A DNA stretch of 64,000 nucleotides from Pseudo-nitzschia pungens (lineage: Eukaryota > Bacillariophyta > Bacillariophyceae > Bacillariales > Bacillariaceae): assembly GCA_037355855.1 (NCBI GenBank), contig CM074758.1:1337001-1401000 (forward strand). The letters are read 5' to 3'. Within the stretch, counting starts at the first letter, position 1, and every line of letters begins with the position of its first letter. Below the pieces are notes generated by a model. The model did no database searches, was not told where the DNA came from, and worked only from the letters and a program-made list of their open reading frames with translations. The translations under genes and the position numbers were made by a program. Positions 32,651 through 42,847 of this stretch are shown one piece after another.

Positions 32651-33799
32651 ATGAGCTTTCCAAAAACTGTTGTAATGATGGTGCTGCTTTCCATTTCTGT
32701 CAGGTCTTGCCGAGGATTCCGTTCGTCCTCGTTCGCATCATCGAGGTCGAGAGCAGCAGCTACGTCGTGGTCCTCTCTGAGGTCGCAAGCCAGCAGCAGT
32801 GTCAATGTCATCACCTCGCCTAAATCCCAAACGGTCAAAAAAATTCAGGCCTTGCTCTCGAAACGAAAACAACGGCTCAAATTCGGGCAAACCGTGGTGG
32901 AGGGCCCGCGAATGGTATTTGATTTGCTCGACAATCCGAAAACGACCCACCTGGTCAAGCAGGTTTTGGTTTCCGCTCGCGACTACGAACTCCGAGAGGA
33001 TTACCGAAACCGGTTGTTTGGTGACAACGAACACAAGGACGGAAACAGCAACCTTCTGGTGCAGCTGGTCCATCCCGATATTTTTCCCGATTGCACCGAC
33101 ACGATGACACCGCAGGGGATCGTTGCTATCGTGGACATTCCCGACGAGGCTTTCGTTGCAAAAAATGCCGAGGCTTCGGCTTCTGCTTCTGGTCCCGCAA
33201 CTCCATTGTACCTGGTGCTAGACGGGGTTTCGGATCCGGGGAATCTTGGAACCCTGCTGAGGACCTCGCTAGCCGTCGGGGTCGCTGGAGTCGTTCTGTT
33301 GCCGGATTGCTGCGACGTTTGGAATCCGAAGGCTGTCCGGAGTGCGATGGGAGCCTCCTTCCAGATCCCCATTCTAGAATATGCCAGCTGGGGCGACGCA
33401 AAATCGCAACTACGGGACTCCAAGGGTGTCAAAAAGCTCTACGCAGCCACCATGATCGAGCCAAACGATGGCGATGCAAACGGTGATAGTGGGAGCAATA
33501 GAAATCCCAAGGCCAGCATCCCCTACTACGAGGTGGACTGGACAGATGGGGCCTCTGCGTTGGTCATTGGATCGGAAGGAAACGGCTTGAGTCCCACGAT
33601 CCGACACGATCTATTGGAATTCAAACGACTCGGTGAAGGAGACGGCAGCGACGACGAGAACGGGAGCAAAAATGTCCGTGCGACGCACATTCCAATGGAG
33701 GCTGGGATTGAAAGCCTGAATGCCGCTGTTTGTGGAAGCGTGATGTTGTTTGAATATGCAAGGCAGTGTCGTCAAGTTTCTACCAAAAACGAAAACTAA
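32651..33799 (+). CDS. Plastid-targeted SpoU/TrmH-family RNA 2'-O-methyltransferase
   Basis: The protein has 382 residues from ATG 32651. That ATG is chosen because it directly begins a signal peptide (MSFPKTVVMMVLLSISVRSC) ending RG|FRSSS, a Phe-type plastid transit site. An SpoU substrate-binding region (KRKQRLKFGQTVVEGPRMV) precedes the trefoil-knot SPOUT domain. Motif 1 is DGVSDPGNLGTLLRTS, motif 2 is ALVIGSEGNGLSP and motif 3 is ESLNAAVCGSVMLFEYAR. The Asn and Arg of motif 1 and the Glu of motif 2 expected for SAM binding and catalysis are present. The enzyme should methylate a ribose 2'-OH in plastid rRNA or tRNA; the exact site cannot be read from sequence. Confidence 0.85.
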   Translation: MSFPKTVVMMVLLSISVRSCRGFRSSSFASSRSRAAATSWSSLRSQASSSVNVITSPKSQTVKKIQALLSKRKQRLKFGQTVVEGPRMVFDLLDNPKTTHLVKQVLVSARDYELREDYRNRLFGDNEHKDGNSNLLVQLVHPDIFPDCTDTMTPQGIVAIVDIPDEAFVAKNAEASASASGPATPLYLVLDGVSDPGNLGTLLRTSLAVGVAGVVLLPDCCDVWNPKAVRSAMGASFQIPILEYASWGDAKSQLRDSKGVKKLYAATMIEPNDGDANGDSGSNRNPKASIPYYEVDWTDGASALVIGSEGNGLSPTIRHDLLEFKRLGEGDGSDDENGSKNVRATHIPMEAGIESLNAAVCGSVMLFEYARQCRQVSTKNEN

Positions 33800-34438
33800 T
33801 ACTGTCACCAATTACAGCACAGTAACATCGGCTTTCATGTGGTACATTGGAACAAAAATAGATTTTGTCACCGAATCATTTCTGAATGGAAACAAAATGA
33901 AGGTGAATATCGGTGGTAACCACCAATTGCTTGTCAGGCAGTGAAGATGATTTGCTTTTACGAAGTACTTTTGAGATGAAAAGGAGACTCAAAACAACGC
34001 GACTGCCTGTACCGTACATGATTGCTGTGCACTCGTTACGGAATGTATTTGACTCCTGAAGACGTGATTGTTTTTGGCATTAGCGCTGCAACCATCCCAT
34101 CCTATTTCCACAGGCTGTGCGGCAGTAATAGTATGTATAAGAACCGGTCGAGTTGCACCAACTTGCCCTTGATTACAAGTGGGATGTCACAATTCGTCAT
34201 GGTTCCGAAAATCCGATCATACTGTAGCAAAAAGTTCCGATCACAGAACAAAAAAGATTCTTCCACTATTACTATGTACCGTAGGTATTAATAACCGTGC
34301 CACTATGGAAGAAGTTCTGGGAATCATACAGTATTTTGCTAGAGTAAATTCTTTTTTTGAGGTGAGGTCGATTAGAACTCTGCAGAGATGCGATTTGCAA
34401 TCCTTACAGATTAACTACTACTACGAGCACTCATGCGG

Positions 34439-34537
34439 TACTACAAAATTCCTATCAGCTGTCCCCCGGTTCTACATCCCCAACTAATTACTCATTTCTA
34501 CGGAAGCGGGGGGGCAGCTGATAGGAATTCCGTAGTA
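34439..34537. mobile_element. 99-bp foldback MITE-like element, copy 2 (divergent)
   Basis: It has the same TACTACA...GTAGTA ends and TATCAGCTGTCCCC inverted arms as the other two copies. It shows several substitutions and a 4-base length change in the centre, so it is older or from another subfamily. Confidence 0.8.
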
Positions 34538-35620
34538 CGCGTGGTGTTTCATTATGGCGAGCTGCTCGAAATCTGCTACGCCCAATGCCCGGGCACCGCC
34601 GTCTCGCCCGGCCAGCAACTACCGGTCTGAGGTCTCGTGTTGCTTGTGGACCAACCCTCCTACTAGGAGCTAGTATAGGACCAAGGTGGTACTAGTATGT
34701 ATACTAGTAGGTATACCACCAGTAACTAATCGACATACTAGTAGGTTGATGCGCTACTAGTACTAGTAAGGTTTAGTAACAAAGCTGCTAGAGAGAAAGT
34801 GTGATTGCATTTGCCATTGCATCCAGTAGGTCTTGAGTCCCATACTATTAGCATTGCAAAGGTGCATCGCAAGTGTTGGAAGGAGAGTTAGAACTTTTTC
34901 TCGGACCGCCATATTCAGTCATGATTCACGAAGACAGGAGCTTTTAAGGCTACTAGCTCGTCTTTGTTTCAAAAATAATAATGAAAATAGTGTTTGTACC
35001 AAAGACCCCCTGCTCTGCATCCTTCTTGCCTAATCTACTCTAGCACTGCTATACCTGTCCATTTCCTCACTGTTCAGTTCTGTTCACTACTATGGCACTG
35101 GTCAATGGTACTACGACGGTAGTAGGCTTGCTCGGTCAATGGGGCGGATCATTTAAAAAAGAGTGATGCGACATTGCCTTTCGTACCACCACTTGCCTTG
35201 CCCCAAGAATTTGTGAGATCTACTTTTGAGATATGTTGCGGGCACTATTGTAAGAAAAAGAGATGGTGCTACTCGATAGTTACGGTGTTTCTCTCTAAAA
35301 AGAACACGGTAAGGTTACTCGTATTGACTAGCATTCTCATCATAATATCATGTTGATCACAAGATTTGCATTACAAGTCATACAAAGAACTTCTAGAAGT
35401 AGTAAGTTACGGTACTAAGACTTTCCGTTGGTTTTTCATTGGCACAACGAGTACAGTCTGGTACTCGTACGGAATTGATTGAGAGCTTGATTAAGACGAA
35501 GTCATAATTAATCTTACTTCGTAACCTTACTACTACGTATTAGTCTTGGAGCTAACGCCAAGTTCAAGTACTACTTCGTAGTACCGTACGTACGGTACCA
35601 CAGATTATTTACTAGTACGG

Positions 35621-35655
35621 TACCTGTTACCTGTTACCTGTTACCTGTTACCTGT
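35621..35655. repeat. TACCTGT heptamer array, five units
   Basis: Five uninterrupted TACCTGT units, followed by a partial sixth (ACC). Confidence 0.85.
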
Positions 35656-37498
35656 ACCTTGTAAGATTACTTGTAATTGAATACCGTTACAGTAAACCTT
35701 ACCTCGAAGTAGCAAAGATGATCGATCATTTCATCAATAAGTAAGATTACTACTACCGTACTAGTATCTTTACCATGTACATATTCCGAATTTTTTAGAA
35801 GTTTTTGGTTAATTTCAAGCAAGGTTTGAGAACGGAAGTAAGGTTACGGTATTCAGAATAAGGTTACCGGTACTTACCTGATCGTATTCATAACCTTACT
35901 ACTAGTTTCCGGTACCAAAAAATTATCTTCATTCAATCACATTTATTGAATGATGAAGTACCGGTAAGAGTACCGGTACGAGTACGTACATGTAATGGGC
36001 AACGATTGTTTTTATTACGAATTTGCTCATTTTTTTAATTGTAGAATACATATAAGGTTACGGTACTCTTACAAATCATAGTAAACAAAATATCATTTTC
36101 AATGAAGAATCGAAGAATCATCTACCATAGTCGTCGCTTTCGAGGTAAAGGGTTCTATTTCAATTTCGGTCACAATTTCGCATTCAGAATGAAAAGCCTC
36201 TGTGACGACTCACTTTTCGCTTTCATTTCAATCAATCAAAATAAATTGTTTCTTCGACATGCATCTGTGCTTCCGACATTATTATTTATTTCAAGGATGA
36301 CGCGAAATACACCTCTCACTGACAGTTGCAATTACGACTCGAGTGTCCCCGTAGCGACTTCCTGATGGGATAATTACTGTAACGGTTTTCAATCTCAATG
36401 AAATAGGAGTGTCGTTTTATGGCCCCGACGTGTTTTGACATGAAACTCTTTTCAAAGCAATTTCTAGTATGAATCAATAATCAATCTTGCAGAAGAAAAC
36501 AGTACCGTATAATTGTGTTCTCGGACACTGGGGACGTGCACACGGGACTACTAACTATCACGAGAGACCTGAGAGAATAATTCTCTCGTTCGAAATCCTC
36601 TTTCGCAACGCCAAAGTACCGGTATCGCATAAAATACTTCTCGTAGTTTCTTATGATCATGCCTTTCCCTCATTCAGATTCATGTATAGTAAACCTTGTT
36701 GCTACTGGCGGGTTGTGGAAGTATATTTTGGAAAACTCTTTGGAATAACCATTTCAAAGACGGGGTTCTTTGTTTGCATGCACTTACATATGCGTTTTAC
36801 CTACCCACCTGCACATGCGTTTACAGTACGATGTAAATGCTCGAAATCGTATTATCACCCTGTATCCCGCCTATCAATATTTTACTATTACTTCTATCTT
36901 CCATCGAATATCGTGAAACAGGATTGTTTAAGATCTCTTAATTACCATTCATCCAGTCCTTCGCCCTTTCTGATAAGAACGATAACATTGATCCATTCTT
37001 AATTATTTTTATTTTTATCGTATTCCAATTTTTTGCTTCTTCTTTTTTGAGACGTTAGATTTTACACAGCTTTATTTATAAGTTTTTTTTCAAGTAATAA
37101 TATACTACTTGCAAAAGGCGCGACTAGACGATAGACATTACCCATAAATCTTTGCATCGTGCAAGATCATATACTGATTATTGTAATATTTTTTATCAAT
37201 CGAAAGAAGTTTTGCTGGACTGAATAATCGATAACGGGAACTGGGAAAACTAAGGTTACCATGTACCGGTACGGTAGTCTTTCTCATCAGCCCACTTCTT
37301 TTATCGAGTTCGATACATTCGAGTAACGTCAATCAATAATCCCAGCAGATTACTGTTTCATCAACATCGCATTTTCACACTGCCTACTCCCTTAGCCTTT
37401 GTTGAAAGCGTTGTGTTTATGGCCACTAGAATGCTTTCAGTCTGAAAACAGGCCTAATCTTCTATCCAATTTAGAACATCCAGAGCAGAAGAGTAAAC

Positions 37499-39301
37499 AT
37501 GGGTGGGAAAATTCGTTGCGATGGTAACGGGAACAGCAGTTCGAATTGTTCTGAGTTCTGCTCCAACAACGAGTACAAAAATAATGTCCTGTCCTCAAAA
37601 GCAGGCGCGCCCTCCATCATGTTTGGCGACTTGCGCATCGAACCCCTTAGTATTGGCGGTGCTACTCCTTCTCAGAAATATGATGCATGTCCACCATTTG
37701 ATTCTTCCTCCAGACCGGAGCATGAGCGACAAGTCACTGGGGACGACACTGGCAGGAATTCTTGTGATGAGCGCAACAGAAAAAACAATTCATCACAGAG
37801 ACTTCCGAACAACCGTCTGAGACCAAGACCATTTCCGCGTCAGTATTATCAATGGCACGAGAACTACGAGTATTCAAATGAACTGAAGGTTCCCCCACCG
37901 CAATCAAATGACGCGAACAATGGCAGCACCAACAAGAACAACTATTATCATTATTTCTCAGAACTAAAGCCTCCTCCCGAACCAGCTACCGCGTTCCCAT
38001 CCATGTACAAAGCGCACTCTCAGCAGTTGGAGAAACAGTCAGATCAAGGTCTAGATCAGGATCAAGGCCAATACCACAATCATAGCACCCACGCGCGTAA
38101 TTTCAAGCCTCCGCCACCGCAATCGCCATCAGCGTTGCTCTTGCCGTTGTCATCAACTCTACTACGAGAGGACCCGATTCCTAGGGTCATCAACGTTTCC
38201 AATGCGAAATCCGATGCCCCAAACAACTTGCTTCGAGACCATACTGTGCTATTTCCTACATCACAGTCGTCTTCCACGTTTCGGAAAAAGAATCTGATCA
38301 GTAAATACTATCCTTCGAAGGATGCCATAGAAGAGCAGATATCCAAAAGTTTTCGAAACCATCTCGCGGCCGACGTGAATATTCCACGGAAAAGGACTGT
38401 AACTCCGACTGAAACAAATAGTAATCAAGTTGCAACGATCACTGATACTCCGACTACGGCTGCTCCAAAAACGTTGAAACCTCCAAAGCGACTTGAAAGC
38501 CGTCCTAAAAAGCCCTTGCGCGTCGCATCCCTTCAACATTCTCAACTGCGACAACAGGCGCAAAATCTGGAGCAACAACAGCAACACCCGGAGCAACAAC
38601 AGCAACAGCATGAGTGCCAACAACACCAAACAAGGATATCACGCCAACGGTACCATCTTTCCCACGCAAGTTCTGAGCAAAAATGTCCACAGAAACAGCA
38701 GCAACAACATGTATACCCTCCTCCTCTCCCATCCGGAAATGGCATTACGAATGGTATCGCTACAAGCACTCATACCAAGACGAATGCTCTGGGGAACAGC
38801 TGCATCATTGTCCCGCATCAACAGGAATATGATCTTCAAGCACTGTTACCAAACCTGTCGTTAGAGAAACAGCGGTTGCAATGGCAACAACAAGCTCGAC
38901 AGGATATTCGTTTGAGCAGCACAGGCAATGGCACTCACGGGGGTAGCCAGAATGACGCAAACGGAACAGACATCAGCACCAACAGGCCCAGCCCGAAGCC
39001 ACCAAATTCACAGCCAATCTCATCGTTCTCAGCGTCCGTCAAGGTGGAAGTCTACCCCGGCGTTTTCCACGTCCTCCGAGGGGGCAAAGATATTGCCCTG
39101 GCCACGGAGCGCAACGTTGTGATGCCTTGGAACTGCATCGTTTGCGATAAAAACTACTCGTGCGTTGCCGATGCGGCATACGTGATTTGTCCATTCTGTG
39201 AAGTAATCCAATCTCTGACGGATAGTCCGTACGGAACCAACAACAGATCGATCAACAACACGAGTCGCTGGGGGGTCGCTGTGGGATCCACTACCTCGTA
39301 A
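37499..39301 (+). CDS. Gln/Asn-rich protein with C-terminal zinc ribbon
   Basis: The intronless gene encodes 600 residues from ATG 37499 (AACATGGG). Most of the protein is disordered: Asn/Ser-rich at the start, repeated PPPQS/PPPE patches (LKPPPEPATAF, FKPPPPQSP) that may be short linear motifs, then Gln/His-rich runs. The only folded part is near the end: VKVEVYPGVFHVLRGGKD, then C-x2-C (NCIVC) and, 16 residues later, C-x2-C (CPFC), a four-Cys zinc ribbon. I do not recognise the family. A regulatory or RNA/DNA-binding role is possible, but nothing in the sequence proves it. It is convergent with the repeat-domain gene, 374 bp apart. Confidence 0.7.
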   Translation: MGGKIRCDGNGNSSSNCSEFCSNNEYKNNVLSSKAGAPSIMFGDLRIEPLSIGGATPSQKYDACPPFDSSSRPEHERQVTGDDTGRNSCDERNRKNNSSQRLPNNRLRPRPFPRQYYQWHENYEYSNELKVPPPQSNDANNGSTNKNNYYHYFSELKPPPEPATAFPSMYKAHSQQLEKQSDQGLDQDQGQYHNHSTHARNFKPPPPQSPSALLLPLSSTLLREDPIPRVINVSNAKSDAPNNLLRDHTVLFPTSQSSSTFRKKNLISKYYPSKDAIEEQISKSFRNHLAADVNIPRKRTVTPTETNSNQVATITDTPTTAAPKTLKPPKRLESRPKKPLRVASLQHSQLRQQAQNLEQQQQHPEQQQQQHECQQHQTRISRQRYHLSHASSEQKCPQKQQQQHVYPPPLPSGNGITNGIATSTHTKTNALGNSCIIVPHQQEYDLQALLPNLSLEKQRLQWQQQARQDIRLSSTGNGTHGGSQNDANGTDISTNRPSPKPPNSQPISSFSASVKVEVYPGVFHVLRGGKDIALATERNVVMPWNCIVCDKNYSCVADAAYVICPFCEVIQSLTDSPYGTNNRSINNTSRWGVAVGSTTS

Positions 39302-39675
39302 TGCAGAGACCGAAGGAAACCCTTCTTCTAGTTCATCCAATGGGGTTGAAGTTCTTTTGTTTATGGATGATGTGAAGGTCTCTGTTGTGAGCTGCATTCC
39401 AGCATTCACAGTGAGCAGAATGGTAGGTATTGAAATCGGAACCACGGGGAGAGCTTGCGCGTATGCCAGGAAACGAACCTATTTGATATTGTAAGAGACG
39501 ATACTCGTATCTTTTTTGTAACAGTATGGATGGATACACAAACTGAAAGTTGTAACAAAAAGTGTTAGTGTAAATAATCGGGTACCTAATTGATCGTCAT
39601 GTTTGATTTTTCAATATTGCAAGATTCTTGGATGTACTCAATTTAAACAATATAGACGAATCTTGTCGTGGACTA
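39302..39675. other. Intergenic between convergent genes
   Basis: 374 bp of 3' flanks with no recognisable feature. Confidence 0.6.
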
Positions 39676-41756
39676 CTATCCTAGGAAGTACATCGATCCC
39701 GTTTCTGTGGTCACCGTTTCGAATTGCCTTCGATTTCCTTCCCTAATCCGACTAGTGGTTATCAAATACCCGTCGCTAATTTTGGGGCTTCCGAATATGT
39801 ATCCTGTGATCGTTCCGTCGTCGTTGAAGACATAGCCGGTAAGCGTGGGAGTCCCAGTTGGAGGTTCTTTATCAGGAGAAGGCGGTGCCAATGGCTGAGG
39901 AGCCGACGACTTTGTGTTCTTTTTTCCATCAAATAAATTGAAGAGCGAGAAAGTAGATCGGGATCGAGGTGAAGCTTCGACCTGGTCTTCCGTCCTCCTT
40001 CCTCGTTTGGTGAGGGTGATAGTACCACCATCACGGCCACGGCCGTTAGATCCCCCCTGTCGAAAGGTTAGGAGCGTATCGAGGGCATTCTCCGGAGGAT
40101 CACCACTCAAGAAGTAACAACTTCCCGACTGAGTGTATACAACCGAATAGTTATCTATCTCACCATCTACGATTGGGGAAGTCTCGATATAATCCCCATC
40201 ATCGGCATCGGGTGAGCCGTAAATCAATCCTACGATCCCAGAACCCTTGCGAAATTCCCAACATTTCACGGTTGGTACCCCATCCGGTGCTGTTCGTATA
40301 TTGTTATCCTTCGCCGCTAATTGGCATCGGCCCTGATATAGCATCTAAAAATCCCTCACCCTCAGCTCCTTCTGTCGTAGACCGATTATCCAAGAAATAT
40401 CTATTTTTGATATTAATGAAAACATTGAAGAAAGCGACACATATTAGATAATTCATAGAAAGAGGAGAAATCCGGTCAATTGTGGCGCTGACAATGGAGA
40501 ACATGGGTTGCACAAAAAACGTCATATGGGATTGAAACTTACCGAGAACCCGATTCTGTCAATACCACTGTTCCCTCACGAGCTCCTCTGATAACAGGCG
40601 ATGTGGAAATAGTGGCTCCATCACTATAATTTATCGATCTCCTTATTTTACCCGTAATGCATCCGTCATCATCTTGCACCCAATCGTATAGTACCGGTAT
40701 CACTTCGGGAGCACCATTATCAAGTTCTTGCATCAATTCCTCATTCAACCAATCGTCATCACTATCTATTTTTGTCGAAATTTTCCCTCCTGTCCATTTT
40801 CCAAAGAGAGTACCAAGCTCAATAGTTCGCCTCTTTCCTTTCTGTCCTTGGCTTTCAAAACCTTCTCTAAATCTGTCGTGATCTGAAGCTGTGTATTCTT
40901 CGTTTGTTTCCAAGGACTTCATGGTCAAATCTTCCGGCTGATCCTGCTCGTTTCGATGTTTTATATTTTTGAACCGCTGTTGGAATCCGCCCGAAAGCTT
41001 CGCTGCAGTGAAAGAACGCCTTTCGGCTTCGGCCTTCCGCTTCTTGGCCGCCTCTCTTGATTTCCGCAGAGCCTCTTCGGCTTGCAGTAGAATCTCTTCC
41101 TCTTCGACAGACAGTTGCCATGCGTGTTCCGCTTCCAACAGGACGTCTTCTTCTCTCATCCTTTGTCGTAGCTTCTCCAATGCAAATCCAGCTTTGGCTA
41201 AATCATTTTCAAACTGCCCCCGCCACCGGAAGTCTTCGCCACCGAGAAGTGCACCCGGTGGAGGGATAGATGGTGGCAAAGGTTTCATCAGTGGCTCGTC
41301 TTCTCCCAGTCCATTTTGAAAATTCATTTGCTGGTCCAACAGAGCACCACTTTTTTCTTCCATAAAATTAGCCAATGCGACCTCAACCATTTCCATCTTG
41401 GCCAAAATTTCTGGAGTGATTTCTTGCATCGCCAAGTCTTCCACCATTTTCAATAAAACATCGGGATCATTTGTGTTTTCGACCATCTTTAAAGACGTTG
41501 TCGTCGTTTGTCTCGTCCCCGTTACTAATGCACTACATCTACGTCGATGAATTCTGGAGCTTTCGAAAATTCGAGACTCGAATACCGGGATATTTCTGTC
41601 ATGACGGAAACGCCTCGTTCCCGGTTTTCTCTTCGTGTAGGAAATCGACTCAAGTGTGAAAGCTTCCAGTTTCGCCAACGAGGATAGTTCTGATACCGCC
41701 AAGAAGTTTCGAAGAACTAGGACCGAAATCGCTCCCGGAGAAAACAACAGTTTCAT
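39676..41756 (-). CDS. Secreted or organelle protein with three short beta repeats (2 exons)
   Basis: Exon 1 is 41756-40543, ending at donor GTAAGT; exon 2 is about 40344-39676. ATG 41756 begins a hydrophobic leader (LLFSPGAISVLVLRNFLAV). A helical charged middle (LLQAEEALRKSREAAKKRKA) follows. The C-terminal third holds three copies of a repeat of about 45 residues that opens G-x-I-x-G and ends SGS-x-Y: CITGKIRRSINYSDGATIST, IVGLIYGSPDADDGDYIETS and TITGYIFGSPKISDGYLITT. The donor leaves phase 2, whereas the acceptor TTTTTAG enters the second frame in phase 0. Either one base is missing near 40335-40344 or another splice is used. The family name is unknown to me. Confidence 0.65.
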
Positions 41757-42847
41757 CGTCTTGTCTCAAATTCCAAATTCGGATGGTTTAGCACTGCTGA
41801 AGGTCAATGTGATTGATTCGTGTCCTGATAGGGTAGCAACGCCGTTAAGGACACCGGAATAACTCTCACAAAGAATTTATTGTCGATCGATCAGGTAAGG
41901 GATAGAGTTGCAAGAAGGACGGCTGATATAGACGAACGATTCCGATGCAGCTGTCGCAGATCTGCCACCATTTTCGTTGTGCCGTGTTGTATCACGCGAT
42001 CGCTACAGGTATTTGCCAAGTGCCAAGTGCCAAAGAATCGGGATGTGGGATCCTCGTTGGGCCTTACCGTAGCGGCGAACAATTCCCAATGCAAAAAAGT
42101 CGCAGTTCGAATGGGATTTTTTTCTCCATAGTAACAATCTTGACATCTGGAGCTGTCAAACTCACAAATTCTTACAGTAACCTTAACCCTATCTCAAATT
42201 TACTTTCAAAATATTTTCTCAGATTTGATATGATTCATCCGATTGACTCATTCGATTGATTCATTCGATTGATTCATTCGATTTCTTCATGTTGGTACGG
42301 GTAACCTTACTCATAACCGGAAACACACAACCAACTGCACAACACAACACAACACAACTCTCACGTTTCACATCGACGCTCATCTCTTATCTCCCATCTC
42401 TCATTCTATGCAATCATACCGGTATGACTTCATGAGCGTACGGTACGTACGTTATGATTTCAACCGCTTCACATCATCCACTCATCTTTTGACAAAAATA
42501 CTGTGACAAATTAATTTACTGTTCAATTCGTAAGAAAGCAACACGTTTTTTCCTCTTCCAAATTCACGGACGGACGAGGCGTAAAGTGAAGCAGTTTTGA
42601 ATCAGATCCCAGAAGAATTCTTTCTCGGAAAACATCAGTGGGAACGTAATTGGGGTCGACTGAACGGAATCATCACCTGCAATTACTCAGCCGCCGAAAC
42701 CAACAGTGAAAGCCATACGCATTTCGTGCATTAACCGGTTAGCCTTTTTTGAGGTGAATTGGCGTTCATATTGCAGAGGGTTGCAGAGGACTTGAAACGC
42801 CGACAAGCATATCAGTTCGTTGAAGGCGATCCATCAGCTACATCACC
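41757..42847. promoter_or_regulatory. Divergent intergenic region upstream of plastid Mfd
   Basis: 1.1 kb between divergent ATGs. It holds an ATTCGATTGATTC repeat (42237-42285), GTAACCTTAC at 42301, an ACACA run (42325-42360) and GTACGGTACGTACG near 42438. No TATA box is assigned. Confidence 0.5.

Larger units (their letters stand above)
33800..37498. other. Large repeat-rich intergenic region without a supported gene
   Basis: About 3.7 kb of A+T-rich DNA. It holds a foldback element (34439-34537), CTAGTA-rich sequence (34660-34770), a TACCTGT heptamer array (35621-35655), many AAGGTTAC motifs (35309, 35521, 35838, 35859, 36053) and ACCGGTA runs. The longest frame (36487-37002) starts at TTG and resembles nothing known. 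Confidence 0.7.

Noticed and set aside
36487..37002. 171-codon plus-strand frame
   Set aside because: TTG start, no domain, sits in repeat-rich A+T DNA.
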